NCBI GenBank assembly: GCA_026400355.1
Contig: JAPLPE010000020.1
Location: 1 to 64,000 of the forward strand
From: Rhodobacterales bacterium
Lineage (GTDB): Bacteria > Pseudomonadota > Alphaproteobacteria > Rhodobacterales > Rhodobacteraceae
Length of the DNA: 64,000 nucleotides
Reading direction: 5' to 3'
Part shown: piece after piece, positions 27,410 to 35,839 of the stretch
Numbering within the stretch: position 1 is the first letter of the stretch
Layout of the letters: each line of letters opens with the position of its first letter
Position numbers and translations under genes: made by a program
Notes under the pieces: model-generated
Database searches by the model: none
The model's input: only the letters and a program-made list of their open reading frames with translations
Told to the model about the DNA's origin: nothing

Positions 27410-27658
27410 ATGGCCGTCCTGAAACTCTATGCCGGGGCCAAGCTGCGTAAATGGTGCGTGCGGATCGGGCTGACCCAGCGGGCTCTTGCGGACAAGCTGG
27501 GTGTGTCGTTGCCCTTTCTGAACCAGATGGAGAACAACAACCGGCCCGTCAGCACGGCGGTTGTGCTGAACCTTTCGCAGGAATTCGGTTTCAAGGTGAC
27601 CGAATTGCAGGCGGGGGACGAGGCGCGGCTGGCTACGGCAATTGGCCAAGACGCCTGA
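27410..27658 (+). pseudogene. pccR: ScfR/PccR-type short-chain acyl-CoA regulator, truncated to its HTH domain
   Basis: The 82 residues are an XRE helix-turn-helix: LYAGAKLRKW, then GLTQRALADKLGVSLPFLNQ and MENNNRPVSTAVVL, and GFKVTELQAGDEARL. This is the hallmark N terminus of ScfR regulators (about 460-480 residues), which continue with an IrrE-like and a DUF2083 acyl-CoA-sensing part. Here a stop follows directly after LATAIGQDA and the next bases are an intergenic repeat. The family controls propionyl-CoA carboxylase in Rhodobacter, and pccB is 1.8 kb away. It may be a dead remnant or a minimal repressor; the sensor is missing either way. Confidence 0.75.
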
Positions 27659-27718
27659 CGGAGTGCGTTACTGCTGCCTTGCCCGGGACATGAGCAAACC
27701 GGGCGGGGCGTCATTGGC

Positions 27719-27765
27719 CCCCGGGCTCTGCCCCGGAGCCCGGAATATTCTGAACCAAGAGAAGG
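27719..27765. repeat. Dispersed intergenic hairpin repeat, copy 2
   Basis: Stem CCGGGCTC (27721-27728) / GAGCCCGG (27736-27743) with a TGCCCCG loop, followed by AATATTCTGAACCAAGAGAA. It shares the GGGCTCTGCC, CCCGGRAT and GAACCA blocks with 17538-17605. It lies just after the truncated ScfR-like gene, so the missing 3' part of that gene is replaced by this intergenic sequence. Confidence 0.55.
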
Positions 27766-27818
27766 TGCGGACCATCCTCTTTGGTTAATGGAGCGAATTC
27801 GTAGATTGAATTTGAAGG

Positions 27819-28469
27819 TCAGTTTCTCGCGGGTCGCCAGCCGGCGGCGCGGGCTTCGGCTTCGGTGCAGAACCACCGTTCTCCACGTGACGTGTTGATG
27901 CGGGTGTCTTCGTAGTTTTCGTTGCCGGGCACATGGAAGATGCGGCCCGAGTCCGAGATGTTGCCCTTGATGATGCAGTCGCCGGGGGCTTCTTGTTCGG
28001 GGGGGCGTTGTTCGGCGCGGAATTCGGCGGGGGTTTCGAAGGTGCCGGACCAGATACCTGCGCCCGTGACCTGGGCTGATTTCTCGGCCAGGTCGTAATC
28101 CATCGCGTATTCGCGGTAGGCCGTGGCGAGGCCAGCAAGAACAAGGACTTGACCAAGATCGTCACCGTTCACGCTGCAGCGCGAAACCTCGCGGTCGTAG
28201 CGGTCGGTGTCAAGGCGGGTACAGGTCGCACGGGTGCCATCATAGAGGGAAGTGACCTGGGTCGTGACCCAAGCGCCGCAGTCCCAGACCGTGCCGTTGG
28301 TTGCAGTGCAGGTCTGGTCGTGTTCGGGGGCGTCGACCCCGAAGAGGCGGACGCGGGTGCCGCCGACGTCGAAGGTGTCGCCGTCGATCACGGTGAGGCG
28401 GCCCGCGCTGTCGGCAAGGACGGGCGCTGAGAGGAAGATTGCGGCGAGGAGGGAACAGATCCTGAACAT
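27819..28469 (-). CDS. Secreted thermonuclease (SNase) family protein
   Basis: 216 residues: signal peptide (about 1-19, cleavage after VLA), an SNase domain (about 22-145) with LTVIDGDTFDVGGTRVRLFGVDAPE (start of the OB-fold and first catalytic Arg), CGAWVTTQ and YDREVSRC, and a C-terminal domain GDCIIKGNISDSGRIFHVPG with a CxxAxAAGWRPAR end, resembling the sunset domain of other SNase proteins. Probably degrades extracellular or periplasmic nucleic acid. Monocistronic. Confidence 0.88.
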   Translation of the reverse strand: MFRICSLLAAIFLSAPVLADSAGRLTVIDGDTFDVGGTRVRLFGVDAPEHDQTCTATNGTVWDCGAWVTTQVTSLYDGTRATCTRLDTDRYDREVSRCSVNGDDLGQVLVLAGLATAYREYAMDYDLAEKSAQVTGAGIWSGTFETPAEFRAEQRPPEQEAPGDCIIKGNISDSGRIFHVPGNENYEDTRINTSRGERWFCTEAEARAAGWRPARN

Positions 28470-28533
28470 CCCGTTAATGTCTGAGGCCTTTGCGGCTTTC
28501 GCAAGGCCAGACGTAACGGAAAGTTAAGCTTTG

Positions 28534-29286
28534 TTAACCTGCGGCCGGCAACCGATAGACCGAGACATGGGACCGGGCGGCGGCGGTGAAAGGCGTGCCG
28601 GACCAGTCTGCGTGCCGGGATTCCAGTGTGAAACCGGCGAGTTGTGCCATGAGGTCCAGTTCGGCAGGCCAGATGTAGCGGTGGGGCGAGCGGAAGAGGG
28701 TTGTCTGACCATCCTCGGACCAGCGGACGTGGTGAGAGGTCACCTGCTGTGCCACGACGTCATAGGTGTCGACCAAAAGGTAGCCCGGTTCGCTGTGGCC
28801 CGTGACGGCCTGCGCGGCGGGTGGCAGGCGGGGGAGTTCGGGCACCCAGAGTTCCACGACAAAGCAGCCGCCCGGGGCAAGGTGACGTGCGGCATTGCGG
28901 CAGCATTCCACCTGTTCAGCTTGGGTCAGGACATTGGATATGCCGTTGAACACCAGAAAGACGAGGCTGAATGAGCCGGGCACGTTGGTTGTGGTCATGT
29001 CACCGAGGATGACAGGGATCGTGGCAGCGTCCACCTTTTCCCGCAGGCGGTTCAGCATGGGCACAGCAATCTCGATCCCCGAAACGGGGATGCCGCGAGC
29101 GCGGAGGGGGATGGCCACCCGACCGGTGCCGATCGCAAATTCGAGGGCGGGGCCGCCTTGAGCCAGTGCCGCGAGGCGGTCCACCGTGGGGCCGAGGACG
29201 TCAGGGGCGAACATGCCGGTGCCGGGCGAGTCATAGCTTTCGGCGGCGGCATCGTCCCAGATATCGGAGTGGCGCAGGTCCGTCAT
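28534..29286 (-). CDS. Class I SAM-dependent methyltransferase coupled to betA
   Basis: 250 residues with a Rossmann methyltransferase fold: motif [16 protein letters not shown] (about 46-60), then [15 protein letters not shown] (about 69-83), [24 protein letters not shown] (about 94-117) and [12 protein letters not shown] (about 133-144). The substrate is not evident. ATG at 29286 overlaps the betA stop as ATGA, so it is translated from the bet mRNA. An upstream in-frame ATG lies inside betA and is less likely. A role in choline or betaine methyl metabolism is only suggested by position. Confidence 0.85.
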   Translation of the reverse strand: MTDLRHSDIWDDAAAESYDSPGTGMFAPDVLGPTVDRLAALAQGGPALEFAIGTGRVAIPLRARGIPVSGIEIAVPMLNRLREKVDAATIPVILGDMTTTNVPGSFSLVFLVFNGISNVLTQAEQVECCRNAARHLAPGGCFVVELWVPELPRLPPAAQAVTGHSEPGYLLVDTYDVVAQQVTSHHVRWSEDGQTTLFRSPHRYIWPAELDLMAQLAGFTLESRHADWSGTPFTAAARSHVSVYRLPAAG

Positions 29287-30944
29287 CGCTGGGAGACCCT
29301 CCATTTCGGGTTGATCCAGGGTTCGACATTGGCGGCGGCGAGGGGCGCACGGCCCAGTATGTGGTCGGCGGCCTTCTCTCCGGTCATGATCGAGGGGGCG
29401 TTGAGGTTGCCGTTGGTGATCCGGGGGAAGATGGAACTGTCGGCGACGCGGAGGCCGTCGACGCCGATCACGCGGGTCGCGGGGTCGACCACGGCATGAC
29501 GGTCTTCGCGGCGGCCCATGCGGCAGGTGCCGCAGGGGTGGTAGGCGCTTTCGGCATGTTCGCGGATGGCTTCGTCCAGTTCGGCATCAGTTTGGAGGCG
29601 GCTGCCCGGTTGGATCTCATGTCCGGCATAGGATTTGAAGGCGTCCTGGGCGAAGATTTCGCGGGTGAGGCGGATGCAGGTGCGGAAATCCTCCCAATCC
29701 TGAGGGTCTGACATGTAGTTGAAGAGGATCCTGGGCGGTGTGGCGGGGTCGCCTGAGCGGAGCGTCACTGCACCGCGCGAGGCCGAACGCATCGGGCCGG
29801 TATGAGCCTGAAAGCCGTGGCCTTCGGCGGCGGCCTTGCCGTCATAGCGGACGGCAATGGGGATGAAGTGATACTGGATGTCGGGATAGTCCACCCCGGC
29901 GCGGGAGCGAATGAAGGCCGCACTTTCGAACTGGTTGGAGGCGCCAAGGCCGCCGCTGGTGAGGAGCCATTGCAGGCCGACCTGCGCCTTGCCCAGAAGG
30001 TTCCAGTACTTGTAGAGCGTCACGGGCTTGGTTGCGGCCATCTGGATGTACATTTCCAGATGGTCCTGCAGGTTCTGGCCGACGCCGGGGCGGTCGGCCA
30101 CAACGTCGATCCCGTGGTCGCGGAGGTGCTGCGCGGGGCCGAGCCCCGAGAGCATGAGAAGCTTGGGCGAGTTGATCGAGGAGGCAGAGATGATGACCTC
30201 GGCCCGGGCATGGACGATTTCGCGGCCGTTGCCACGGTCAATCTCCACGCCCTTGGCGCGGCCGTTTTCGATGATGATGCGGAGGGCGAGGCCGTTCACG
30301 AGATCGCAGTTCACGCGTTTCAGCGCGGGCTTCAGATAGGCGCTGGCGGCGGACCACCGGCGGCCTTTCCAGATGGTGGCCTCCATCGGGCCAAAGCCTT
30401 CCTGCTGTTCGCCGTTGTAGTCGTGGGTCAGGGGATAGCCTGCCTGACGCCCGGCTTCGACAAAGGCGCGGGTCAGGGGGTTGTCGCGCGGGCCGCGCGT
30501 GACATGGAGGGGGCCGCCCTTGCCACGCCACGCGGGATCGCCGCCATGGCCAGAGGCGTGCCAATCCTCCATCCGCTTGAAATAGGGAAGAACATCGGCA
30601 TAGGCCCAACCTGCGGCGCCCTGTTCGGCCCAGTGGTCAAAGTCACGGGCGTGGCCACGGACATAGACCATGCCATTGATCGAGGAGGAGCCGCCGATGA
30701 CCTTGCCACGGGGCGTGGCGAGGATGCGGTTGCCGAGATGGGGCTCGGGTTCGGTCTGAAAGCCCCAGTCGTAGCGGGACATGTTCATGGGGTAGGACAG
30801 CGCGCCCGGCATCTGGATGAAGGGGCCGGCATCGGTGCCGCCGTGTTCAATGATGATGACGGAGCGTCCGGCTTCGGCCAGGCGGAAGGCGATGGCACAG
30901 CCGGCAGAACCCGCGCCGATAATGACGTAGTCAGCCTGCATCAT
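29283..30944 (-). CDS. betA: Choline dehydrogenase
   Basis: 553-residue GMC-family flavoenzyme oxidising choline to betaine aldehyde (and onward). The FAD-binding motif is [18 protein letters not shown] (about 6-23), the GMC signatures are [16 protein letters not shown] (about 84-99) and [19 protein letters not shown] (about 253-271), and the C-terminal catalytic His region is [10 protein letters not shown] (about 473-482). The start has AAAGGA 9 bases upstream. It follows betB with a 206-bp spacer holding an 11-bp tandem repeat, so it may have its own promoter. Confidence 0.95.
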   Translation of the reverse strand: MMQADYVIIGAGSAGCAIAFRLAEAGRSVIIIEHGGTDAGPFIQMPGALSYPMNMSRYDWGFQTEPEPHLGNRILATPRGKVIGGSSSINGMVYVRGHARDFDHWAEQGAAGWAYADVLPYFKRMEDWHASGHGGDPAWRGKGGPLHVTRGPRDNPLTRAFVEAGRQAGYPLTHDYNGEQQEGFGPMEATIWKGRRWSAASAYLKPALKRVNCDLVNGLALRIIIENGRAKGVEIDRGNGREIVHARAEVIISASSINSPKLLMLSGLGPAQHLRDHGIDVVADRPGVGQNLQDHLEMYIQMAATKPVTLYKYWNLLGKAQVGLQWLLTSGGLGASNQFESAAFIRSRAGVDYPDIQYHFIPIAVRYDGKAAAEGHGFQAHTGPMRSASRGAVTLRSGDPATPPRILFNYMSDPQDWEDFRTCIRLTREIFAQDAFKSYAGHEIQPGSRLQTDAELDEAIREHAESAYHPCGTCRMGRREDRHAVVDPATRVIGVDGLRVADSSIFPRITNGNLNAPSIMTGEKAADHILGRAPLAAANVEPWINPKWRVSQR

Positions 30945-30998
30945 CGGGGGTGTCCTTTCGGAACGTATTCAGGGTGTTGATATTCAATCATTTTTCTT

Positions 30999-31053
30999 GT
31001 CGGTGGGTTGTCGGTATCGCGTCGGTATCACGTCGGTATTACGTCGGTATTTT
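30999..31053. repeat. Five-unit 11-bp tandem repeat upstream of betA
   Basis: Units are GTCGGTGGGTT, GTCGGTATCGC, GTCGGTATCAC, GTCGGTATTAC and GTCGGTATTTT, exactly head to tail at 11-bp period. The core GTCGGTAT is kept in four of five. The block begins 55 bp upstream of the betA start, on the same face of the helix in each unit. It may be a cooperative protein-binding array or a slippage-prone microsatellite. Confidence 0.8.
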
Positions 31054-31120
31054 TTGGGCGGCCGTGTAGCGGTTCGTTAAGGGATCGGGGGTTACATTGC
31101 AGCCAAGGGAGTTTGCAGCG

Positions 31121-31138
31121 GGCGGGGTTAACCCCGCC
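31121..31138. repeat. Perfect 18-bp GC palindrome after betB
   Basis: GGCGGGGTTAACCCCGCC is fully self-complementary and lies 12 bp past the betB stop on the minus strand. A near-identical dyad is at 47313-47330. There is no T-run, so it is not a classical terminator. It may stabilise the betB 3' end or be a dispersed element. Confidence 0.6.
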
Positions 31139-31150
31139 TTGCGCCTGCGT

Positions 31151-32608
31151 TCAGAACGGGGCGCCGAAGGGGCCCATGCCGACATAGACGGATTTAAGCT
31201 GGCTGTAATGGTTGATGGCCGCTTGAGAGTTTTCGCGGCCGACGCCGGATTGCTTCATCCCGCCGAAAGGGGCTTCGACCGGTGTCAGGTTGAAGGCGTT
31301 GATGAAGCAGGTCCCGGCCTGAAAGCCTGCGGCCATGCGGTGGGCGCGGGTAAGGTCGGCGGTGAAAACGCCTGCGGCAAGGCCGTATTCGGTGGCATTG
31401 GCGCGGATGAGGGCCTCATCCTCGGTCTCGAAATCGAGGACGGAGAGAACTGGGCCGAAGATTTCCTCGCGTGCGATGGTCATGTCGTCGGTCACATCGG
31501 CAAAGATCGTGGGGTTGATGAAGAAGCCGTCGCGGACAGGCCGCGTGCCGCCTGCGACGAGGCGGGCGCCTTCGGTGATGCCTTTGGCAATGAAACCTTC
31601 GACGATTGTGCGCTGGCGGTCGCTGACCATGGGGCCGAAGTTGGTGGCGGGGTCGAGCGGGTCGCCCATGACCACGCCGGAGAGGCGTTCGGTGAGGCGC
31701 TTCAGGAAAGCGTCCTTGATGCCCTTCTGGACAAAGACGCGGGTGCCGTTCGAGCAGACCTGACCTGTGGAGTAGAAGTTGCCAAGGATCGCGCCCGAGA
31801 CGGCAGAGTCCAGATCGGCGTCATCGAAGATGACGAGGGGGGATTTGCCGCCCAGTTCCATCGTGACGTGTTTCATGGTGGCAGCTGCCGCAGCATAGAC
31901 GCGGCGGCCAGTGGGGACGGAGCCGGTGAGCGAGACCTTGGCCACGCGGGGATCGGTAATGAGAGCAGCACCCACGGCCCCCATGCCCTGGATCACGTTG
32001 TAAAGGCCCGGAGGGGCGCCGGCCGCGGTCAGGATTTCGGCGAGCTTGAGGGCGGAGAGCGGCGTTGTTTCGGACGGTTTGAAGATCATCGCATTGCCGC
32101 AGGCGAGGGCCGGGGCACCTTTCCATGCCGCGATCTGGATGGGGTAGTTCCAGGCGCCGATGCCGACGCAGACGCCGAGCGGTTCGCGGCGGGTGTAGAC
32201 CCAGTCCTGGCCCAACGGGATGCATTCCCCGGTCAGCGCCCCGGCGAGGCCGCCGAAGTATTCGAGCGCGTCGGCGGCCGAGGTGGCGTCGGCCACGAGC
32301 GTTTCGGACAGCGGTTTGCCGGTGTCCATGGTTTCAAGGACGGAGAGGTCGTGGTTGCGGTCGCGGATGAGATCGGCGGCGCGGCGCAGCACGCGACCGC
32401 GTTCGACACCCTTGAGCGAGGCCCATTCCTTTTGCGCGCGGGTTGCGGTGGTCAGGGCCTGTTCGATGATGGCGGGCGTGGCCGCGTGGACGGTGGCGAT
32501 GACCTGACCTGTGGCGGGGTAAATGACGGGGATCGGGTCGCCCGCCGTATCCTCGACATAGGCCCCGTCGATATAGTGGGAGGCGGTCGGCTGTGTGGGA
32601 TAGGGCAT
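31151..32608 (-). CDS. betB: Betaine aldehyde dehydrogenase
   Basis: 485-residue NAD(P)-dependent aldehyde dehydrogenase making glycine betaine. The active-site Glu is in [13 protein letters not shown] (about 248-260) and the nucleophile Cys in [12 protein letters not shown] (about 285-296). PEHQ-like end motifs include [21 protein letters not shown] near the C terminus, characteristic of BetB. The start at 32608 gives the family N terminus [16 protein letters not shown]. It lies 43 bp after betC in the bet operon. Confidence 0.95.
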   Translation of the reverse strand: MPYPTQPTASHYIDGAYVEDTAGDPIPVIYPATGQVIATVHAATPAIIEQALTTATRAQKEWASLKGVERGRVLRRAADLIRDRNHDLSVLETMDTGKPLSETLVADATSAADALEYFGGLAGALTGECIPLGQDWVYTRREPLGVCVGIGAWNYPIQIAAWKGAPALACGNAMIFKPSETTPLSALKLAEILTAAGAPPGLYNVIQGMGAVGAALITDPRVAKVSLTGSVPTGRRVYAAAAATMKHVTMELGGKSPLVIFDDADLDSAVSGAILGNFYSTGQVCSNGTRVFVQKGIKDAFLKRLTERLSGVVMGDPLDPATNFGPMVSDRQRTIVEGFIAKGITEGARLVAGGTRPVRDGFFINPTIFADVTDDMTIAREEIFGPVLSVLDFETEDEALIRANATEYGLAAGVFTADLTRAHRMAAGFQAGTCFINAFNLTPVEAPFGGMKQSGVGRENSQAAINHYSQLKSVYVGMGPFGAPF

Positions 32609-32651
32609 GGCGTGGGCCTTCGGTCTGGGAATGGCTGTTGGTTGCGCGGGG

Positions 32652-34145
32652 CTATTCGCCGCGCGGAAAGCGTTGGGCGGTTTCCACAATGTTGAGGTCC
32701 ATGTGGTTGCGCATGAAGTGGCTGGAGGCGTCCTGCCGCGGTTCGTGATCCCAGGGGGCGTAGCTGCCTTTGCGAAGTGCCTCGTAGACGGTCAGGCGGC
32801 GGGACTGGCTGGCGCGGACGGCGGCGTCGAAGGCGGGCAGGTCGGGCCAGTATTGGTGGGCCAGGGCCATCAGGGCGGCGAAGGGTTTGGCGTCCGTATC
32901 GGCGCGGTTGGTTCGTTCCCGGGGGTCTTGGGTCAGGTTGAAGAGCTGCGGGGGGTCAGCGGGGCAGAGGATGAGTTTCCACTGTGTGCCGTCGAGATCG
33001 TGGACGAGGGAGACCATGGGGGCGACCGTGCCTTCGGCGGCGTATTCCATGCGGACGGGGAGGCCCGGGAGGGCTTCGGTCAGGGCGCGGGCGTCGGCGT
33101 CGGGGGGTGTGGCCCCGGCCAATGCTGCCAGCGTCGGGGCGACGGAGAGGGTCGAGACGGGAGTGGTGACGAGGCCCGGTGCCATCGTGGGGGAGGCGAT
33201 CATGAGAGGGACGCGGGCGGAGCCTTCGCGGAAGCTCATCTTGAACCAGAGGCCCAGTTCACCCAGCATTTCGCCGTGGTCAGCGAGGAAGAGCACGGTC
33301 GCGTCCTGTCGGGTGGCATCCATGACCGCGAGGATTTCGCCGATCTTGCCGTCGATATAGCTGATGTTGGCGAAATAGGCCCGGCGGGAGCGGCGGATAT
33401 CATCCTCGGTCAGGTCAAGGCCCTGCCAGTCGCAGGCGTCCATCAAGCGGCGGGAATGGGGGTCGTGCGCGGCATAGGGGATCGCGCCGGTTTCGGGGAG
33501 GAGGTGGGCACAATCCTCGTACAGGTCCCAGTATTTGCGGCGGGCGACGAAGGGGTCGTGGGGGTGGGTGAAGCTGACGGTCAGGCACCAGGGCCGTGGG
33601 TCGTGGCCCCGGGCGAGGTCGTAGAGTTTGGCGGTGGCCTGGAAGGCGACGGCATCGTCATATTCCAACTGGTTCGTGATTTCGGCCACGCCCGCGCCCT
33701 TGACCGACCCCATGTTGTGATACCACCAGTCGATCCGTTCACCGGGTTTGCGGTAGTCGGGGGTCCAGCCGAAATCGGCGGGGTAGATGTCGGTGGTCAG
33801 GCGTTCTTCGAACCCGTGCAACTGGTCGGGGCCGACAAAGTGCATCTTGCCAGCGAGGGCGGTCTGGTAGCCAGCGGCGCGGAGATAGTGGGCGAAGGTG
33901 GGCGTCGCGGCGGGGAGTTCGGCGGCGTTGTCAAAGACACCTGTGCGCGAAGGAAGCTGGCCCGTCATGAAAGAGGCCCGCGCCGGGGCGCAAAGGGGTG
34001 AAGGGCAGTAGGCGTTGGCGTACCGGGTGGACCGGGCGGCCAGCGCGCGGAGGTGGGGAACGTGGAGCCAGTCCACCGGACCGTCGGGAAAGAGCGTGCC
34101 GGTGAGTTGGTCGACCATGATGACGAGGATGTTGCGCCGGGTCAT
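32652..34145 (-). CDS. betC: Choline-sulfatase
   Basis: 497-residue sulfatase hydrolysing choline-O-sulfate to choline. The metal site [14 protein letters not shown] is at about 4-17. The sulfatase signature is [20 protein letters not shown] (about 51-70), where Cys in CxPxR becomes formylglycine, so an activating enzyme elsewhere is needed. The C-terminal [18 protein letters not shown] is the choline-sulfatase tail. The start overlaps the betI stop as ATGA, so betI and betC are co-translated. Cytoplasmic: no signal peptide. Confidence 0.94.
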   Translation of the reverse strand: MTRRNILVIMVDQLTGTLFPDGPVDWLHVPHLRALAARSTRYANAYCPSPLCAPARASFMTGQLPSRTGVFDNAAELPAATPTFAHYLRAAGYQTALAGKMHFVGPDQLHGFEERLTTDIYPADFGWTPDYRKPGERIDWWYHNMGSVKGAGVAEITNQLEYDDAVAFQATAKLYDLARGHDPRPWCLTVSFTHPHDPFVARRKYWDLYEDCAHLLPETGAIPYAAHDPHSRRLMDACDWQGLDLTEDDIRRSRRAYFANISYIDGKIGEILAVMDATRQDATVLFLADHGEMLGELGLWFKMSFREGSARVPLMIASPTMAPGLVTTPVSTLSVAPTLAALAGATPPDADARALTEALPGLPVRMEYAAEGTVAPMVSLVHDLDGTQWKLILCPADPPQLFNLTQDPRERTNRADTDAKPFAALMALAHQYWPDLPAFDAAVRASQSRRLTVYEALRKGSYAPWDHEPRQDASSHFMRNHMDLNIVETAQRFPRGE

Positions 34146-34729
34146 GTGGCCCCCTGCCCTGCGAGTTCAAGGTCAAGGCTTTGCAGGACGAGCGCCACGG
34201 CGGATTTGCCGTCGCGGGCGTCAGCGGAAAGCCCTTCGCGGAGGTAGAGGCCGTCGATCAGGCCGGCAAGCCGTTCGGCCGCTTCGCGTGCACGGGGGCC
34301 GACAAGGGGGCGCAGGTTGAACAGGAGGTTCGACCGGAGGCGGGCGTGGTAGATTGAAAGCAGGCGGGCGGCATCCTTGTTCGTGCGGGCAAGGACGTAG
34401 AAGTTGAGCCATGCGGCGATGACTTCGGGCCGGAAATTGGCGGGGCCGAAACCGGCACGGATGATCGCCTGAAGGCGGGATTCGGGGTCGGGCGCCATCA
34501 GAAGGGCGCCTCGCACCTCGGCCCCGTAGACGGTCATGGTGTGGCGCATGGCGGCCAGAAAGATCTGTTCCTTGCCGCCGAAATAGTGGTGCGCGAGCGC
34601 AGAGGACATGCCTGCACGCTTGGCAATCTGGGCGACAGTGACGTCAAGCGAGCCGGTCTCGCCGATTTGCGCGATCGTGGCTTTCACCAGCGCCGCGCGG
34701 CGTATAGGCTCCATCCCTAGCTTGGGCAT
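34142..34729 (-). CDS. betI: Choline-responsive TetR-type repressor BetI
   Basis: 195-residue TetR regulator. The N-terminal HTH is at about 28-50 (TVAQIAKRAGMSSALAHHYFGGKEQ), and RRAALVKATIAQIGETGSLDVT precedes it. The C-terminal part is the BetI ligand domain, ending in GREGLSADARDGKSA-like sequence (LYLREGLSADARDGKSA). BetI represses bet genes until choline is present. The gene starts the bet operon and is divergent from choX; the BetI-like operator at 34799-34823 lies in the 117-bp spacer. Confidence 0.93.
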   Translation of the reverse strand: MPKLGMEPIRRAALVKATIAQIGETGSLDVTVAQIAKRAGMSSALAHHYFGGKEQIFLAAMRHTMTVYGAEVRGALLMAPDPESRLQAIIRAGFGPANFRPEVIAAWLNFYVLARTNKDAARLLSIYHARLRSNLLFNLRPLVGPRAREAAERLAGLIDGLYLREGLSADARDGKSAVALVLQSLDLELAGQGAT

Positions 34730-34798
34730 TGCTGGTCCCTGTTACCGGACTGACGTGCCTTGGCCATAAAATGCTTGCACGATCCGGCGAGTTGGTTC

Positions 34799-34823
34799 TT
34801 TATTGACTCGTCAATCAACAATA
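34799..34823. promoter_or_regulatory. BetI-type operator between betI and choX
   Basis: ATTGAC-TC-GTCAAT (34802-34815) is a perfect 6-bp inverted repeat flanked by A/T-rich TTT and CAACAATAA, closely resembling BetI boxes (TTGAxxxxxTCAAT type). It lies 24-48 bp before choX and 70-94 bp before betI, so it could control both directions. Confidence 0.7.
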
Positions 34824-34846
34824 AACATGACGACCGGGAGAAGACA

Positions 34847-35761
34847 ATGACCTTGAAGACGACCCTTTCGGCGCTTGCCATTTGCGCGGCGATGCCTGCG
34901 CTGGCCGATTGTGATACCGTCCGTTTTTCGGACGTGGGCTGGACCGACATCACCGCCACCACCGCGGCGACGAGCATCATCCTGAACGCGCTGGGGTATG
35001 AAACGACGACTGACATCCTGTCGGTGCCGGTCACTTATGCGTCGATGGCCGAAGGCGATATCGACGTGTTCCTGGGCAACTGGATGCCCACGATGGAAGG
35101 CGATATCGCGTCCTATCGCGATGGCGGCACTGTCGATGTGGTCCGGTCCAACCTTGATGGCACGCAGTACACGCTGGCCACGAATGCTGCCGGTGCGGCA
35201 CTGGGGATCGACAGCTTTGACGATATCGCTGCCAATGCCGATGCTCTGGATGGCAAGATCTATGGGATCGAGGCCGGGAATGACGGTAACCGGCTGATTT
35301 TCGATCTGATCGCGAATGACACTTATGGCATGTCCGCCATGGAGCTTGTCGAAAGCTCGGAACAGGGGATGCTGGCGCAGGTGGCGCGGGCAGATGAGCG
35401 CAATGAGCCGATCATCTTCCTTGGCTGGGCCCCGCATCCGATGAATGCGGCCGTGGACATCACCTATCTGACGGGTGGTGAGGAATGGTTCGGCGCGTCG
35501 GGCAGCGTCTATACCAACACGCGGGCGGGCTATGTTGCCGAATGCCCGAACACAGGCAAGCTTCTGACCAACCTCGCCTTCTCGCTTGAGATGGAGAACG
35601 AGATCATGGGGGCGATCCTGAATGACGGGGCGGACCCGACGGATGCCGCCAGGGCATGGCTCGCGGCCAATCCCGCTGCCTGGACGTCGTGGCTTGACGG
35701 TGTGACGACCAAGGATGGCGGCGACGCGGTCGCGGCCGTGACGGCGGCACTGGCGGGCTGA
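34847..35761 (+). CDS. choX: Choline ABC transporter substrate-binding protein
   Basis: 304 residues. The signal peptide (about 1-20, cleavage after ALA) precedes a class II binding protein: CDTVRFSDVGWTDITATTA (about 22-40), the ligand-box Trp-containing FLGNWMPTME (about 75-84), YGIEAGNDGNR (about 141-151) and FLGWAPHPMN (about 200-209). These match ChoX. Periplasmic capture of choline for ChoWV. ATG at 34847 follows GGGAGAAG; an upstream in-frame ATG at 34760 lies beyond the operator. First gene of choXWV. Confidence 0.94.
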   Translation: MTLKTTLSALAICAAMPALADCDTVRFSDVGWTDITATTAATSIILNALGYETTTDILSVPVTYASMAEGDIDVFLGNWMPTMEGDIASYRDGGTVDVVRSNLDGTQYTLATNAAGAALGIDSFDDIAANADALDGKIYGIEAGNDGNRLIFDLIANDTYGMSAMELVESSEQGMLAQVARADERNEPIIFLGWAPHPMNAAVDITYLTGGEEWFGASGSVYTNTRAGYVAECPNTGKLLTNLAFSLEMENEIMGAILNDGADPTDAARAWLAANPAAWTSWLDGVTTKDGGDAVAAVTAALAG

Positions 35762-35763
35762 AC

Positions 35764-35832
35764 CGACCTGCGTTAGCCTTTGAAACCTCGCCCCTGAACA
35801 GGGGCGGGGCGCGCCACGTTCAAAGCAGGTCG
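35764..35832 (+). promoter_or_regulatory. Nested hairpin between choX and choW covering the choW ribosome site
   Basis: Three sets of complementary arms are nested: CGACCTGC (35764-35771) / GCAGGTCG (35825-35832), CTTTGAA (35778-35784) / TTCAAAG (35819-35825), and GCCCCTG (35790-35796) / CAGGGGC (35799-35805). The outer right arm includes AGGT 7-10 bases before the choW ATG at 35840, so pairing could hide the ribosome site. Such spacers often keep binding-protein mRNA high and permease low. Confidence 0.7.
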
Positions 35833-35839
35833 CCCAAGC

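Noticed and set aside
29802-30980. 392-residue plus-strand frame antisense to betA
   Set aside because: It mirrors betA codons in a GC-rich gene, reads as repetitive Gly/Ala/Asp/Val protein and has no family signature. betA on the other strand has complete motifs.
31097-32695. 532-residue plus-strand frame antisense to betB
   Set aside because: Shadow of betB caused by high GC third positions; low-complexity acidic/Gly-rich composition and no domain.
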